DNA of 64,000 bases from Sporosarcina sp. Marseille-Q4063 (GCF_018309085.1 NZ_CP070502.1:1488001-1552000), one strand, 5' to 3'; numbered from the stretch's first letter, positions 7,297 through 15,921 are shown. Translations and numbers: made by a program. Notes: generated by a model not told the origin, from the sequence alone.

Positions 7297-8589
7297 TCAA
7301 GCACTCCTTTTATCTGCATCTTTCAATTTCACGAAAAACGTAAATCCATTTTCAGTACGGGTCTGCATTGCAAACTTGCTACCTTTTGTAAGGTGCTTCG
7401 TTTTTTCAACTGCTTCATTACCTTGTGCAAACACCATTGACTGCTTATTATCCGCAATATTTTTCACATACATTTTTGCAAAAGATACGCCAGCGGGTGT
7501 TGTACCCGGTTCGTACTTTTCCATGATGAATGCATCAAGCGGCCCAGTAGGCTCGGAAGCTATTTGATTTTCCTGTTGAACAGGCTCTTGAACAGATTTT
7601 GTTTGTTTTGATTCCGGTTCAGTCTGAACATTTTGCCCGTCCGTCTGAACATACGAAAACTTTTCAAGAAAATTAAAGCCACTTTTATTTTTAATGACCA
7701 AAGACAACTCTTGCCCCACTGGAACACGGCTTAGAGAATCAATTGTCTCTTCATTCTCTTTTACCAAAACAAGACTTACTTCATTGGTTTCTTTGTCCAT
7801 TACGTTCAATTTGGCAAACGGTACATTTTGTGGGCTTATCCCTTTTTCAAAACTTTGCAGGACAAATACCCGTTCAATAGTATTTTCCTTTGGCTTTTGA
7901 ACAGATTCAGCAGGAGGTTGTTCATTCACTGCGACTTCGCTTTGTTTTTGTGGGGCTGGATTAGACTGATTTGGAATGTCCGCATTGCCACTATTGTCAT
8001 TAAATCCTTCATCAATCGACATTTCCTCACGAGTGTACAAACCACCTAAAGGAAACTGACGGCGAAGTACAAAGACTTCCGCTATTTTCTGGATCATAGC
8101 CGAGGGCATTTTATCCCAAACATTTTTATTTTTATACTTCGAGTTAAGTTCACCTGAATTCGCTTGAAAGTATTCCTGGAAATCCACGAATACAGCTACG
8201 GGTCTGAAACGTTTATGGTGCATAACTGCATAAGCACCGAGTATAGAACCACGTTTCTGACCGAACTCATGTCGCACACTTCCCTCGGAAGGGATGAACT
8301 CGAATGTGTCTCCTTCTCGAACCACGTTAGCGTTTGGAGGTCCTACATAGCCCTCTTGCGTAGTTGCTACACGAAGCAACCCATCGCGGGTAGTAATAAA
8401 TGATGTATTCGGTCCATTCCTTGTTTCATAACGTTGAAAAACGATATCACCGAGCAATGGATTCAATCCGAACGTTTCACATACTTCAATGAAATGGTTC
8501 GCCTCTTCTTGTGTTCCATTCGCTGGCTGAACAAACCTATTCCAAATCAACGACTTCTGTCCGTTTGTAAACGTAAGTACTTTTTCCAC
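7297..8589 (-). CDS. recT: RecT/Bet-family ssDNA-annealing protein with duplicated C-terminal domain
   Basis: 430 residues, longer than usual for RecT. Residues 1-190 are the annealing core (LNPLLGDIVFQRYE, FITTRDGLLRVA, WDKMPSAMIQKIAEVFVLRRQFP). After a Gln/Pro/Ser linker come two related domains, residues 239-312 and 351-423, sharing G-x-x-P-x-x-V-x-FAK, a conserved N-x-x-S and GF-x-F-x-x-K. The duplication is unusual and may mediate partner binding. First gene of the recombination operon, directly behind a conserved terminator hairpin (8621-8660). Recombination by annealing is known for the family. Confidence 0.9.
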   Translation of the reverse strand: MEKVLTFTNGQKSLIWNRFVQPANGTQEEANHFIEVCETFGLNPLLGDIVFQRYETRNGPNTSFITTRDGLLRVATTQEGYVGPPNANVVREGDTFEFIPSEGSVRHEFGQKRGSILGAYAVMHHKRFRPVAVFVDFQEYFQANSGELNSKYKNKNVWDKMPSAMIQKIAEVFVLRRQFPLGGLYTREEMSIDEGFNDNSGNADIPNQSNPAPQKQSEVAVNEQPPAESVQKPKENTIERVFVLQSFEKGISPQNVPFAKLNVMDKETNEVSLVLVKENEETIDSLSRVPVGQELSLVIKNKSGFNFLEKFSYVQTDGQNVQTEPESKQTKSVQEPVQQENQIASEPTGPLDAFIMEKYEPGTTPAGVSFAKMYVKNIADNKQSMVFAQGNEAVEKTKHLTKGSKFAMQTRTENGFTFFVKLKDADKRSA

Positions 8590-8620
8590 TTAAACCATCT
8601 CCTTTTGTATTTTTATAAAT

Positions 8621-8660
8621 AAAAAAGCCGACCTCACCCATAAGGGATCAATCGACTTTT
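8621..8660 (-). terminator. Conserved terminator hairpin, copy 2
   Basis: Minus strand AAAAGTCGATTGATCCC pairs with GGGTGAGGTCGGCTTTTTT and ends in T-rich sequence, directly before the recT ribosome site. A minute ORF (MKTKQLSFSVAVGYIKVD) runs into the stem, a possible attenuation arrangement. Confidence 0.75.
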
Positions 8661-8742
8661 ATGTAACCCACTGCAACAGAAAACGAAAGTTGTTTTGTTT
8701 TCATATCATTTCATGGCAGCACTCCTTTCAAATTTTTGAAAC

Positions 8743-8784
8743 AAAAAAAGCCGATGTCACCCATAGCGGGATCAATCGGCTTTT
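8743..8784 (-). terminator. Conserved terminator hairpin, copy 3
   Basis: AAAAGCCGATTGATCCC pairs with GGGTGACATCGGCTTTTTTT on the minus strand. It lies 11 nt past the stop of small ORF B. Same family as 2711-2749 and 8621-8660. Confidence 0.8.
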
Positions 8785-8794
8785 AAAGTATATA

Positions 8795-8899
8795 TCACGC
8801 AAATAATGCGTAAGTATCTAGTGTGCATAAAGCAGTTTTGTGACGTAAAACGTCTGCCTGACTTTTCTCAAAAGAAATGAAAATACAAAGGCTAAACAT
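8795..8899 (-). CDS. Small ORF, 34 aa, member B of a duplicated family
   Basis: Thirty-four codons from an ATG preceded by AAAGGAGATTCGACACAA, the same leader sequence as ORF A (2758-2868). The peptide shares SQADV, RHKxA and the final FA with ORF A but differs elsewhere, as expected for a family under selection at some positions. It is followed by a terminator hairpin and precedes the recT operon. Function unknown; a regulatory leader peptide or small effector are both possible. Confidence 0.6.
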   Translation of the reverse strand: MFSLCIFISFEKSQADVLRHKTALCTLDTYALFA

Positions 8900-8944
8900 T
8901 TGTGTCGAATCTCCTTTAGTAATGAAACAAAGGCTTAACGACTT

Positions 8945-8965
8945 TCACCAAGGAAAAAATGGTGA
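8945..8965 (-). promoter_or_regulatory. Leader hairpin of small ORF B
   Basis: Minus strand TCACCA-N9-TGGTGA, the counterpart of 2913-2929, followed by the shared AAAGTCGTTA. The two copies differ by compensating changes in the stem. Confidence 0.5.
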
Positions 8966-9247
8966 CGTGAAAACTAATAAAATATGTATATATTATATCC
9001 AATCGAAAAATAGATAGCAAACCGAATGAAAATCAGTATCGATGCGATTGAGTATAAAAGTACACTATAGGTAGAATTTTTTAATAGTCTGCTCTATAGG
9101 GTACTTTTTCAAGTTGCTTCTGGGTTTCTTTTTTTTTTTGTCTTTGCATTCCGCGTATGGATAGTTATAAACTACTCGTCTAGATAGATATATTCGTTTG
9201 AATGGACCGCGGTTCAATAAAATCATCTTTTTTAAAATACTTTCAGG
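8966..9247. other. Gene-free stretch before the HNH gene end
   Basis: AT-rich, no protein gene seen. It should contain the promoter for the ORF B-recT transcript, but I cannot pick a convincing one. The only clear structure is the inverted repeat at 9056-9108. Confidence 0.4.
9056..9108 (-). terminator. Large inverted repeat, probable terminator of the HNH gene
   Basis: Two 15-bp arms (AAAAGTACACTATAG and CTATAGGGTACTTTT, one mismatch) separated by 23 nt, ending in T-rich sequence on the minus strand, downstream of the HNH gene. Confidence 0.55.
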
Positions 9248-10189
9248 TTATTCTAAGTTCCACAAAGGAATATCAAACCCACTAGTGGCATTACTTTTAT
9301 TTCCTTTAGTTAAATTACATTTTTCACAAAGTATTTGTAAATTAGTTGGATCATTATTTCCATACTTAGATATTGGAACAATATGATCAATTCCCAATGA
9401 ACCTGTTAGATTCCATTCACCGGTTACATTTTTTCTGCAAATTGAACAGCAGCCTTTATCCCTGTGATACAAGGCGGTTTCAAGCCAACTGGCCCAATAA
9501 GTAGAACGGGGAATTTTCCCGTTTATTAATTTACTATGGTACTCTAATGGTATTTTATCACTTTGTGTTTCAAGAACTTCTGCTAAAAATTCATTAAAAT
9601 CTCGAAGAAACTTTTTATTAAACATTAATAAATGAAATGCTGTATGAATAATGGTCTTTCCGACATCATCTTTGTGTAGTTCAAAAAAACTCTTCCAATC
9701 ATCGAGTAGATAACACTCCTCACATTTACCACAAAAGTCGCATGCACCTAATAAATTGAAGTCCGGTTTGTTAATATCTAGTGACAATCCTACATCAACT
9801 ATTTCGTCAACCCTTAAATTGAAAAAATCACTTGCTTCATATTTACGATCCGCATAATCAAGACCAAACCAATATACATAACTTAACCATTCATGCAACG
9901 CAGTCCACTTGATTGGTTTAAACATGCTAGGAATTATATTATCAATGGATTCTTCCCAAAAAAAAGATAATAGTGCGTCCTTTTCATTATAAAAGTAATA
10001 CATTGATGTAGATACTAAGTTTATCCCTTCACTATAAGCAAATTCTACGTGTTTTACCCTGATTATTTCTCCCCTCCTGTATAAATACTTCCATAAATAA
10101 ATTAACGACACAGCTAACCTAAAATTAACTATCAATCTTTTCCTGTAGCCGGTTGTTTTCATGTCTCTTTGCCTTATGCTCATTTGCAT
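9248..10189 (-). CDS. HNH endonuclease-domain protein (cargo)
   Basis: About 313 residues. The last 85 form an HNH nuclease: CSICRKN, then IDHIVPISKYGNNDPTNLQILCEKCNLTKGN with the DH pair, Asn and zinc cysteines. The middle holds a second cysteine cluster (CDFCGKCEEC) that could bind zinc. The N-terminal 200 residues are aromatic-rich and match nothing I know. No strong ribosome site precedes any start: ATGs at 10189 and 10162 are both possible. AT-rich and lacking links to transfer genes, it looks like accessory cargo; an antiviral or plasmid-targeting nuclease is one possibility. Confidence 0.75.
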   Translation of the reverse strand: MQMSIRQRDMKTTGYRKRLIVNFRLAVSLIYLWKYLYRRGEIIRVKHVEFAYSEGINLVSTSMYYFYNEKDALLSFFWEESIDNIIPSMFKPIKWTALHEWLSYVYWFGLDYADRKYEASDFFNLRVDEIVDVGLSLDINKPDFNLLGACDFCGKCEECYLLDDWKSFFELHKDDVGKTIIHTAFHLLMFNKKFLRDFNEFLAEVLETQSDKIPLEYHSKLINGKIPRSTYWASWLETALYHRDKGCCSICRKNVTGEWNLTGSLGIDHIVPISKYGNNDPTNLQILCEKCNLTKGNKSNATSGFDIPLWNLE

Positions 10190-10237
10190 CAGACAAAACT
10201 CAATATCCTCCCCAAAACAAGTATTCAGTGTATTATA

Positions 10238-10975
10238 TCACATGTTCATTCCATAATTTCCTGGCAATTTTAGTTCTCTAATAAACTCACCAGCTTCATC
10301 CAAAAAGTAAAAGAGATTTTGAAGGTCTTTAACCCCATCTCGTAAATCCTCATCTAGGGCTACCCTTAATTTAAGTGTTGCAGCACTTACCTTTAGCGGT
10401 TGTAAATGTTTGATTGATTCAGCAATAATGATAAGACGCTCGTTAAAGTTTTTTCCATTCCATTTCAAATACATAAGTAAATCATTTACATCTCCTCGCA
10501 CCACATACACATAAATCGGCTTACCTTGGAACTGAATCACTCCACTGAACGGTTCTTGTGTCGGCAAAAACTTTGCTTTAGGAAAATGTTTAAACAACTG
10601 AAAAAATAGAAGACGTTTCAAAACATCCTCTATTTTATATTCAACCCAGTAATTACTTTCATAACAATCATTCAGCCCTGCGATAACTGCACCATTTATT
10701 CCTAGAGTGTAAATGGGTATGACCTGTTTGTTTCGATGAATCTCATGACGAACAATTTTCTTTTCCGCTACCATTCGCTTTAAACGTTTCTTATCCAAAG
10801 AAAATAATCGGGAGATTTGTGCTCCCCCGATTACCCCCACAGCCGCAAGTGCTTCCAACGCCTTTCGTTCTTTCGGTGATTCACCGTTGACAAAATTTGA
10901 ACGTTTTATGTTTGATGGTATTCGTGTCCAGTACAAGCTCCATTCATGTGATAAAGAAAATGGACTGGTTGACAT
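10238..10975 (-). CDS. Winged-helix protein, possibly replication-relaxation related
   Basis: 245 residues. Residues 35-110 read as a winged helix (ALEALAAVGVIGGAQISRLF, LKRMVAEKKIVRHEI, IPIYTLG), similar in layout to the start of the protein at 16708-17757. The remainder is mixed alpha/beta with no catalytic motif that I recognise. It follows the S1-domain gene in the transfer operon and probably binds DNA. Assignment to the replication-relaxation family is tentative. Confidence 0.6.
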   Translation of the reverse strand: MSTSPFSLSHEWSLYWTRIPSNIKRSNFVNGESPKERKALEALAAVGVIGGAQISRLFSLDKKRLKRMVAEKKIVRHEIHRNKQVIPIYTLGINGAVIAGLNDCYESNYWVEYKIEDVLKRLLFFQLFKHFPKAKFLPTQEPFSGVIQFQGKPIYVYVVRGDVNDLLMYLKWNGKNFNERLIIIAESIKHLQPLKVSAATLKLRVALDEDLRDGVKDLQNLFYFLDEAGEFIRELKLPGNYGMNM

Positions 10976-11041
10976 GGATTTCTCCTCCTTAAATTATATT
11001 AATAAGGGATCACGTTAATTTGACGCAACCCCTCATTATTT

Positions 11042-11863
11042 TTACAGCACACGGGTAATACGAGTACGAATTTGTTCTTTCTTGGCATCGGTTTCTAATA
11101 CGCGAACCAATACTCGGTCACCTCTTTTTACATTTTGAAACTTCAAGTGACGGGCCAATGAATCGACTCCTGCTTCTAGATTAATGAACACCCCATATTC
11201 ACGCACACCGGAAACTGTACCGACATATTCATTACCAGAAGAGTATCGACCAATTGAACGCAACCACGGGTTTTCTTGTGTCGCCTTTGCACTTACGATA
11301 ACTTTTTTCTCTTCTTTATCAATCTCTAAAACTTTCACTTTCAGGTGGTCGCCTTGCTTAACTTCTTCCGTTAAATCGTCAATCCAACCATATTTGATTT
11401 CCTCCAGTGGAATTTTAACTTCGATTCCACCAATATCTGCCCGAACAAGTGAAGGGCTGACACTACGAACAACCGCAATGATTTCATCCTCTACATTAAT
11501 TTTCTTTAGAGTGATGGATGCCATGTGATCCAAAGCAGCCGTACGTGAACCAGTGAATACTTCTGCATCCCGGTCATAATTCAATACTTTGAATGCAACG
11601 GACTGCCCTGTCATGGCGCGGAGCTGGCGCAAGTTGTCGGCACCTGTAAACTCCAAAGGGATGAACCCACGAATGTTTCCAACACCGACAACCGCACATG
11701 GCTTATCAAGCAACTTTTCAATCCCGATGATCGGGGCTTGTAAGATTGAATTGTTTTGATATGCTCCATAGACCTCTTTCCAATCCTTATCAAAATTATT
11801 TACCTCTTGTACTTTTGATGGGTCAAAACCTTCAATTAGAACTTGCATGTTGTTTTCAGTCAT
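11042..11863 (-). CDS. S1-domain RNA-binding protein
   Basis: About 273 residues, resembling a shortened ribosomal protein S1 homologue. An N-terminal domain (PCAVVGVGNIRGFIPLEFTG) precedes a middle S1-like domain (DEIIAVVRSVSPSLVRADIGGIEVKIPLEEI) and a clear C-terminal S1 domain (GNEYVGTVSGVREYGVFINLEAGVDSLAR). Start at 11863 is set by GGAGAG 8 nt upstream. Located between the coupling-protein gene and the winged-helix gene. RNA binding is expected from the fold; its job in the ICE is unknown, perhaps translation or stability control of the long transcript. Confidence 0.8.
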   Translation of the reverse strand: MTENNMQVLIEGFDPSKVQEVNNFDKDWKEVYGAYQNNSILQAPIIGIEKLLDKPCAVVGVGNIRGFIPLEFTGADNLRQLRAMTGQSVAFKVLNYDRDAEVFTGSRTAALDHMASITLKKINVEDEIIAVVRSVSPSLVRADIGGIEVKIPLEEIKYGWIDDLTEEVKQGDHLKVKVLEIDKEEKKVIVSAKATQENPWLRSIGRYSSGNEYVGTVSGVREYGVFINLEAGVDSLARHLKFQNVKRGDRVLVRVLETDAKKEQIRTRITRVL

Positions 11864-11925
11864 TTTCCAATCTCTCCATTTCATAGTTTATTTTTTTGTA
11901 AGACATTGAAACTTGTTTCATTTTG

Positions 11926-13614
11926 CTAATCCCAAAATCCGTCATTGGACTTCACTACATTGCTCGTTTCTTTTGGTTTTATTTTTTTGTCAGATGATTG
12001 TACAGTCTTTACTTTCGATTGTTCCACGATAGATTTCATCTGTTCTTTTGTTTCCTTTTTATGTTCGGGAACATGTTTCATTTCAAATTCCTGTTCAGAT
12101 TCAGTAGGAAGTGAAACATTTGATTGTTTTATTTCAGCCGTTGCTCCAAAAGAATCTAACGATTCGATTTCGGGCTGGGTAATTGGTTCAGTTAGCGATT
12201 CAGCCTCCATTTTTTCAGCCTGTTCAAGTCCAGCAAACTGTTCTTTTTTCTTCCGCTTCTGAAAAAGTTTAAGCAGACTATTCTTCTTCAACTTTTTAAA
12301 AGACGTTTCTTCTTCCCATTCCCTCAACTCTTTCCAATTACGAGGGACAAACTGGCCTTTTGCTAATGCTGGCTTCTGTGGTGTCCCGTCTTGCAGGAGT
12401 TTATGGACAAAGTTAAATTTCGGTATGCCGTCCATTAAATCCGTAGGATCGAAACGGTATTCTTCATCCTCTGTATCCCTATAGGAATCTGGAAACAGCC
12501 GTGGCAACAGTATCCGATTCTTATATGTGCTTTGCCGCATGATGACTTTGTCTTTGCCGAACTCATCCGCAAAATCTTGAGCATCCTGTGCGGAAATGCC
12601 GCCAAAACAGATTTTATTTCGGCATGATGTAAGAATCGCTTGTTTCATTGCCTTCGGACCAAGACTTCCCGATTCGATTTCGAGTTGGCCGAGTGATTGT
12701 GTCGCAAAAATACCCGCTACCCGGTATTCGGCAGCGAGTGACAAAAAGATTTCTACATCTGGATTGATGTAACGACTGTATTCATCGACTATCAAAAAGT
12801 GTGGGATGCGTGTATCTTCTGTTCCTGGTCTCCTGAATGTGCCGTTTTGTAAGTGCATAATCATGAATTGTCCGAAGGCATCCCCTGCTTTACGCAACTT
12901 TCCAAGAGCCGTATTGACGGCTAGAACGCCGCCTGTTTCCAAGTGTTCATCAATGTTCACATCACTCTGGCCCGTCATAATGGTTCGCAAAGCTTCGTTA
13001 CTAACAATGTTTTCTAGTTGCGCCCTTAATCCGATAACAAATTGCTGATATTTCTCACGCATACTACCAAGCAATTCCGCTTCAAAGAAATGAACCAAGT
13101 CTGTCATGCCGTCACGGCGTTTTAATTCTGTAACCTTTTGTTCCAACACGTTCTGATCACGCAATGTATTCATTACATCGACGATATCCATGTTGTTGCC
13201 ATGCAGTTCTTTTAGCAGTTTCGTAACGTTACGTGCAGAAAGTTCCTGTACGGTGGCGAAGAATGCATCCTGCTTCCCGAACAATCCTTTTAATACAACA
13301 ACTGTTGCTTCTGCTACTGTATCCGTGTCACCTTCCATTGGATTGAATCTTGCTGAATCTGGTTTATCGGGATCAACGTGAGTACACGGAATATCCATTT
13401 CTTCGCACATTTCGGCAACCATCGCCGCCACATCACCTTTTGGTTCAACTACTGATATACCTAAAGGGATACCTCGTTTCTTTTGCAATAATAATTGGTA
13501 TATCATCGGTTTCAATATCGTCGCTGTCTTCCCGCAACGTGTAGGACCTACAGCAAGCATATGTGTAAAACAGTCGCCCCCTTGCCAAACGATTGGTATT
13601 CCCATCTGCCTCAA
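11926..13614 (-). CDS. VirD4/TraG-type coupling protein (no membrane anchor)
   Basis: Conjugative coupling ATPase of 562 residues that delivers the relaxed DNA to the secretion channel. Walker A is GPTRCGKT at residues 23-30, Walker B-like HFLIVDEYSR near 270, followed by the TraG ATQS segment (FATQSLGQLE). Most VirD4 proteins begin with 50-150 residues of transmembrane sequence; here the ATPase starts at once, so a separate membrane partner is needed, for example the four-helix protein at 15922-16416. The C-terminal 130 residues are charged and low in complexity. It is 12 nt downstream of the 137-aa gene. Confidence 0.9.
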   Translation of the reverse strand: MRQMGIPIVWQGGDCFTHMLAVGPTRCGKTATILKPMIYQLLLQKKRGIPLGISVVEPKGDVAAMVAEMCEEMDIPCTHVDPDKPDSARFNPMEGDTDTVAEATVVVLKGLFGKQDAFFATVQELSARNVTKLLKELHGNNMDIVDVMNTLRDQNVLEQKVTELKRRDGMTDLVHFFEAELLGSMREKYQQFVIGLRAQLENIVSNEALRTIMTGQSDVNIDEHLETGGVLAVNTALGKLRKAGDAFGQFMIMHLQNGTFRRPGTEDTRIPHFLIVDEYSRYINPDVEIFLSLAAEYRVAGIFATQSLGQLEIESGSLGPKAMKQAILTSCRNKICFGGISAQDAQDFADEFGKDKVIMRQSTYKNRILLPRLFPDSYRDTEDEEYRFDPTDLMDGIPKFNFVHKLLQDGTPQKPALAKGQFVPRNWKELREWEEETSFKKLKKNSLLKLFQKRKKKEQFAGLEQAEKMEAESLTEPITQPEIESLDSFGATAEIKQSNVSLPTESEQEFEMKHVPEHKKETKEQMKSIVEQSKVKTVQSSDKKIKPKETSNVVKSNDGFWD

Positions 13615-13626
13615 CTCCTTTCATTA

Positions 13627-14040
13627 TCATTTTCTTGCCCAATCCCACTTACCAAAGTATTCATGAATCTGATTTATTTTGAATGGTGCACGGTCATCTT
13701 CTTCAAAGCTAAACAACGTCTGAATCGTTCTCGATATTTTATATCTGAGTAATTGTAGTTGCTCTTTATTCTGGTTTCTAATCACCAATTGATTAGACCG
13801 TTTACCTTCCCTCCATAATAATTCGGGTAGCACATCGGCATTATGTGATATACGTTTCACCCAAAACCGCATATCCTTTTTATATTTTCGGGTATCCATC
13901 ATCCTCAGCAATAGATGTGATGTTTCAAGGACGACAAAACCTAACTCGATTAATTCGGTTGGGCTTTGTTTTGCTACACAGGCTTCGACTTCCGGGTAGA
14001 TATACAGCTTATTTCTACAGATTTTAGTTTTTAAAAACAC
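13627..14040 (-). CDS. Hypothetical protein, 137 aa, upstream of the coupling protein
   Basis: GTG start with AGAGGAG ahead. Mostly helical and basic (RKYKKDMRFWVKRISHNADV), with no membrane segment or known motif. It is tightly linked to the coupling-protein gene (12-nt gap), which suggests a transfer accessory role such as a relaxosome or coupling adaptor. That is inferred from position only. Confidence 0.65.
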   Translation of the reverse strand: MFLKTKICRNKLYIYPEVEACVAKQSPTELIELGFVVLETSHLLLRMMDTRKYKKDMRFWVKRISHNADVLPELLWREGKRSNQLVIRNQNKEQLQLLRYKISRTIQTLFSFEEDDRAPFKINQIHEYFGKWDWARK

Positions 14041-14072
14041 TTTACGACTCCTCTTTCATAAATATTGGCAAT

Positions 14073-14113
14073 AAAAATAACACGCTTCATTCAATAGCTG
14101 AACGAAACGTGTT
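14073..14113 (-). terminator. Terminator closing the DUF6575 cargo cassette
   Basis: Minus-strand stem AACACG/CGTGTT extended by GTTTCGTTC/GAATGAAGC pairing, followed by ATTTTT. It separates the cargo pair from the transfer genes downstream on the same strand. Confidence 0.6.
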
Positions 14114-14197
14114 TTGTATAAAACATAAGATTATTTAATTTTTTTGGGGAATCTCTAAATATCATTTCGGTTCATGAAAAAATTGAATTAGTCTTGT

Positions 14198-15382
14198 TTA
14201 TTCATATGTCAATTCAATCAACTCGTACGTTATATGCTCTTTTTGTGTAAAATTGTTTAGTTCAACAATTATTTTAAATTTTGCGGAAGCTTGTCTAGGT
14301 AGTCTGTATTCTTCAATTGTAAGATCACTAACTATTCTACCACTTAATGGTTCATCAATATCAGTCACAAACTTAAATGTATTGTTCGTGGTATCAACTG
14401 CTACAAGTTTTCCACGAAATATTTTTTCTTTATTATTGACAACTATTTCAGTATCTAGAGCCTTTATACTTTGTTCGATATCGTCTGTAGATACATTAAT
14501 ATTCCTATATTGTTTATTAGGAAATGCACAATAAGTCTTTATAGAAACATTCTTCCGCTCAAACATACGTAAATAGCTTTTATAGTGCTGAAGCACTGAA
14601 GGATTTAATTTGTTTATTATTTCTATGATTTTATTGGTATCTGACTTAGATTCTAATAAGTTCATAAATACGGTTAGACTCTCTTGCAATTCAGACTCAT
14701 TTAAAATATTAGCCAACTTATTGGACTTCAACCTCAGGCCAAATGATGCAGCGTAATCTCCTGAATATATTAATTTATTCTCATCTCTTATATGCTGAGG
14801 AACCTTTCCATTTACGCCTTTTTTATGCGCAATAATATTTATCATTTTTTGGGTGTTCTCTAAAACTTCACCTAAAAACTCTGCCTCTATTTCATGTACA
14901 TGTGAATTTTCCATCTCCAAAGAAAGATCTAATAACTCTCTTCTTTCTTTTATAGAATCCGAAACAATATTTTGTCTTTCAGTATTTTTTATAGTGAATA
15001 ACTCTTCTCCATAAATATCAAAAACAATTTCTTTGTCTGGTAAATCATCTTCACTTAACTCTTTAACATTTATTCTTTTCGCTTTACCTGCTGAATAATC
15101 ATCTGCTTGTAAATATACCTTCCATAAAAAACCTACTTCTGGTTTTGTAAATGCTTCATACGCGGTTATACCACCTCTTAAAACTTGAGTAAGACGAGCA
15201 TTACTTATAGATAAAAACAGCCATTGTTCTTCTGAATCAAGTTCGGTACAACTCGCAATAAACTTGTTACCTACATCATTTTGACAGGTGAAAGTTAATA
15301 GTTTATCGTAATATATTATTTCATCTATAACATAAATATCACCCAACATGTCTATATTCATGTAGCTGTTTTCACTTTCCAT
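14198..15382 (-). CDS. DUF6575-domain protein, cargo gene 2
   Basis: 394 residues. The first 110 match my memory of the DUF6575 N-terminal domain: YYDKLLTFTCQNDVGNKFIAS, EQWLFLSISNARLTQVLRGGI, ITAYEAFTKPEVGFLW. The middle is helical and acidic, the last 80 residues beta-rich (GRIVSDLTIEEYRLP). GAGGTGAG precedes the ATG, 6 nt after the previous gene. The pair is AT-richer than the transfer genes around it and sits between two of them, so it is probably inserted cargo. Function unknown; two-gene cassettes of this kind are often defence systems, but no nuclease, NTPase or toxin motif is visible. Confidence 0.7.
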   Translation of the reverse strand: MESENSYMNIDMLGDIYVIDEIIYYDKLLTFTCQNDVGNKFIASCTELDSEEQWLFLSISNARLTQVLRGGITAYEAFTKPEVGFLWKVYLQADDYSAGKAKRINVKELSEDDLPDKEIVFDIYGEELFTIKNTERQNIVSDSIKERRELLDLSLEMENSHVHEIEAEFLGEVLENTQKMINIIAHKKGVNGKVPQHIRDENKLIYSGDYAASFGLRLKSNKLANILNESELQESLTVFMNLLESKSDTNKIIEIINKLNPSVLQHYKSYLRMFERKNVSIKTYCAFPNKQYRNINVSTDDIEQSIKALDTEIVVNNKEKIFRGKLVAVDTTNNTFKFVTDIDEPLSGRIVSDLTIEEYRLPRQASAKFKIIVELNNFTQKEHITYELIELTYE

Positions 15383-15388
15383 AATAAC

Positions 15389-15793
15389 TCACCTCACAAT
15401 TTTAAAATACTTTTCCGGTACAGCATTCTTACATAACCACCAAGTATGGTGACTTTTTTGCACTTTAGAAGGCGTTGGCTTTACTACACCCGTATCCTTA
15501 TATGTTATTCCAGAAGCTATATTTTTATACTTCTTTTTTAACGCTCCCACACTTCTCCAGTGAGTTTTAAGTTCTTCGTAATCTGGATTCACGGACAATC
15601 CGTATTCTACAAAAGGGAGTTTAGGATTTCTTTGATCACGTCCCTCTTCTATAAATGACTTAAAGTCCTTTTCATCAATTTGATCATTTCCAACCAACCT
15701 ATACACTTTGAGCTCTATTGTTTTAGCGTCTCTAGGAGGACATCCACTCGGAAAAAAGTCTGGATAAAAATGTTCTACTTTACTCAACCTCAT
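15389..15793 (-). CDS. Partner of the DUF6575 protein, 134 aa, cargo gene 1
   Basis: Small soluble protein, first gene of the pair. Residues 1-60 contain FYPDFFPSGCPPRDAKT and a regulatory-looking acidic stretch; the C-terminal half is basic (WRSVGALKKKYKNIASGIT) and ends with HHTWWLCKNAVPEKYFKIVR. No family recognised. A run of seven G is very close to the ATG at 15793; a TTG at 15787 has better spacing. The tight pairing suggests the two proteins work together. Confidence 0.6.
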   Translation of the reverse strand: MRLSKVEHFYPDFFPSGCPPRDAKTIELKVYRLVGNDQIDEKDFKSFIEEGRDQRNPKLPFVEYGLSVNPDYEELKTHWRSVGALKKKYKNIASGITYKDTGVVKPTPSKVQKSHHTWWLCKNAVPEKYFKIVR

Positions 15794-15921
15794 TCCCCCC
15801 CTTATACAAAAATCAATTTATTTCAAATAGCTATCATCTTATTAAAATAGTCTTTCGATTGTTGAATTAGAAATGAAATCTATATACATTAATTTAATTG
15901 TCACTTAATATTCGTTGATTG

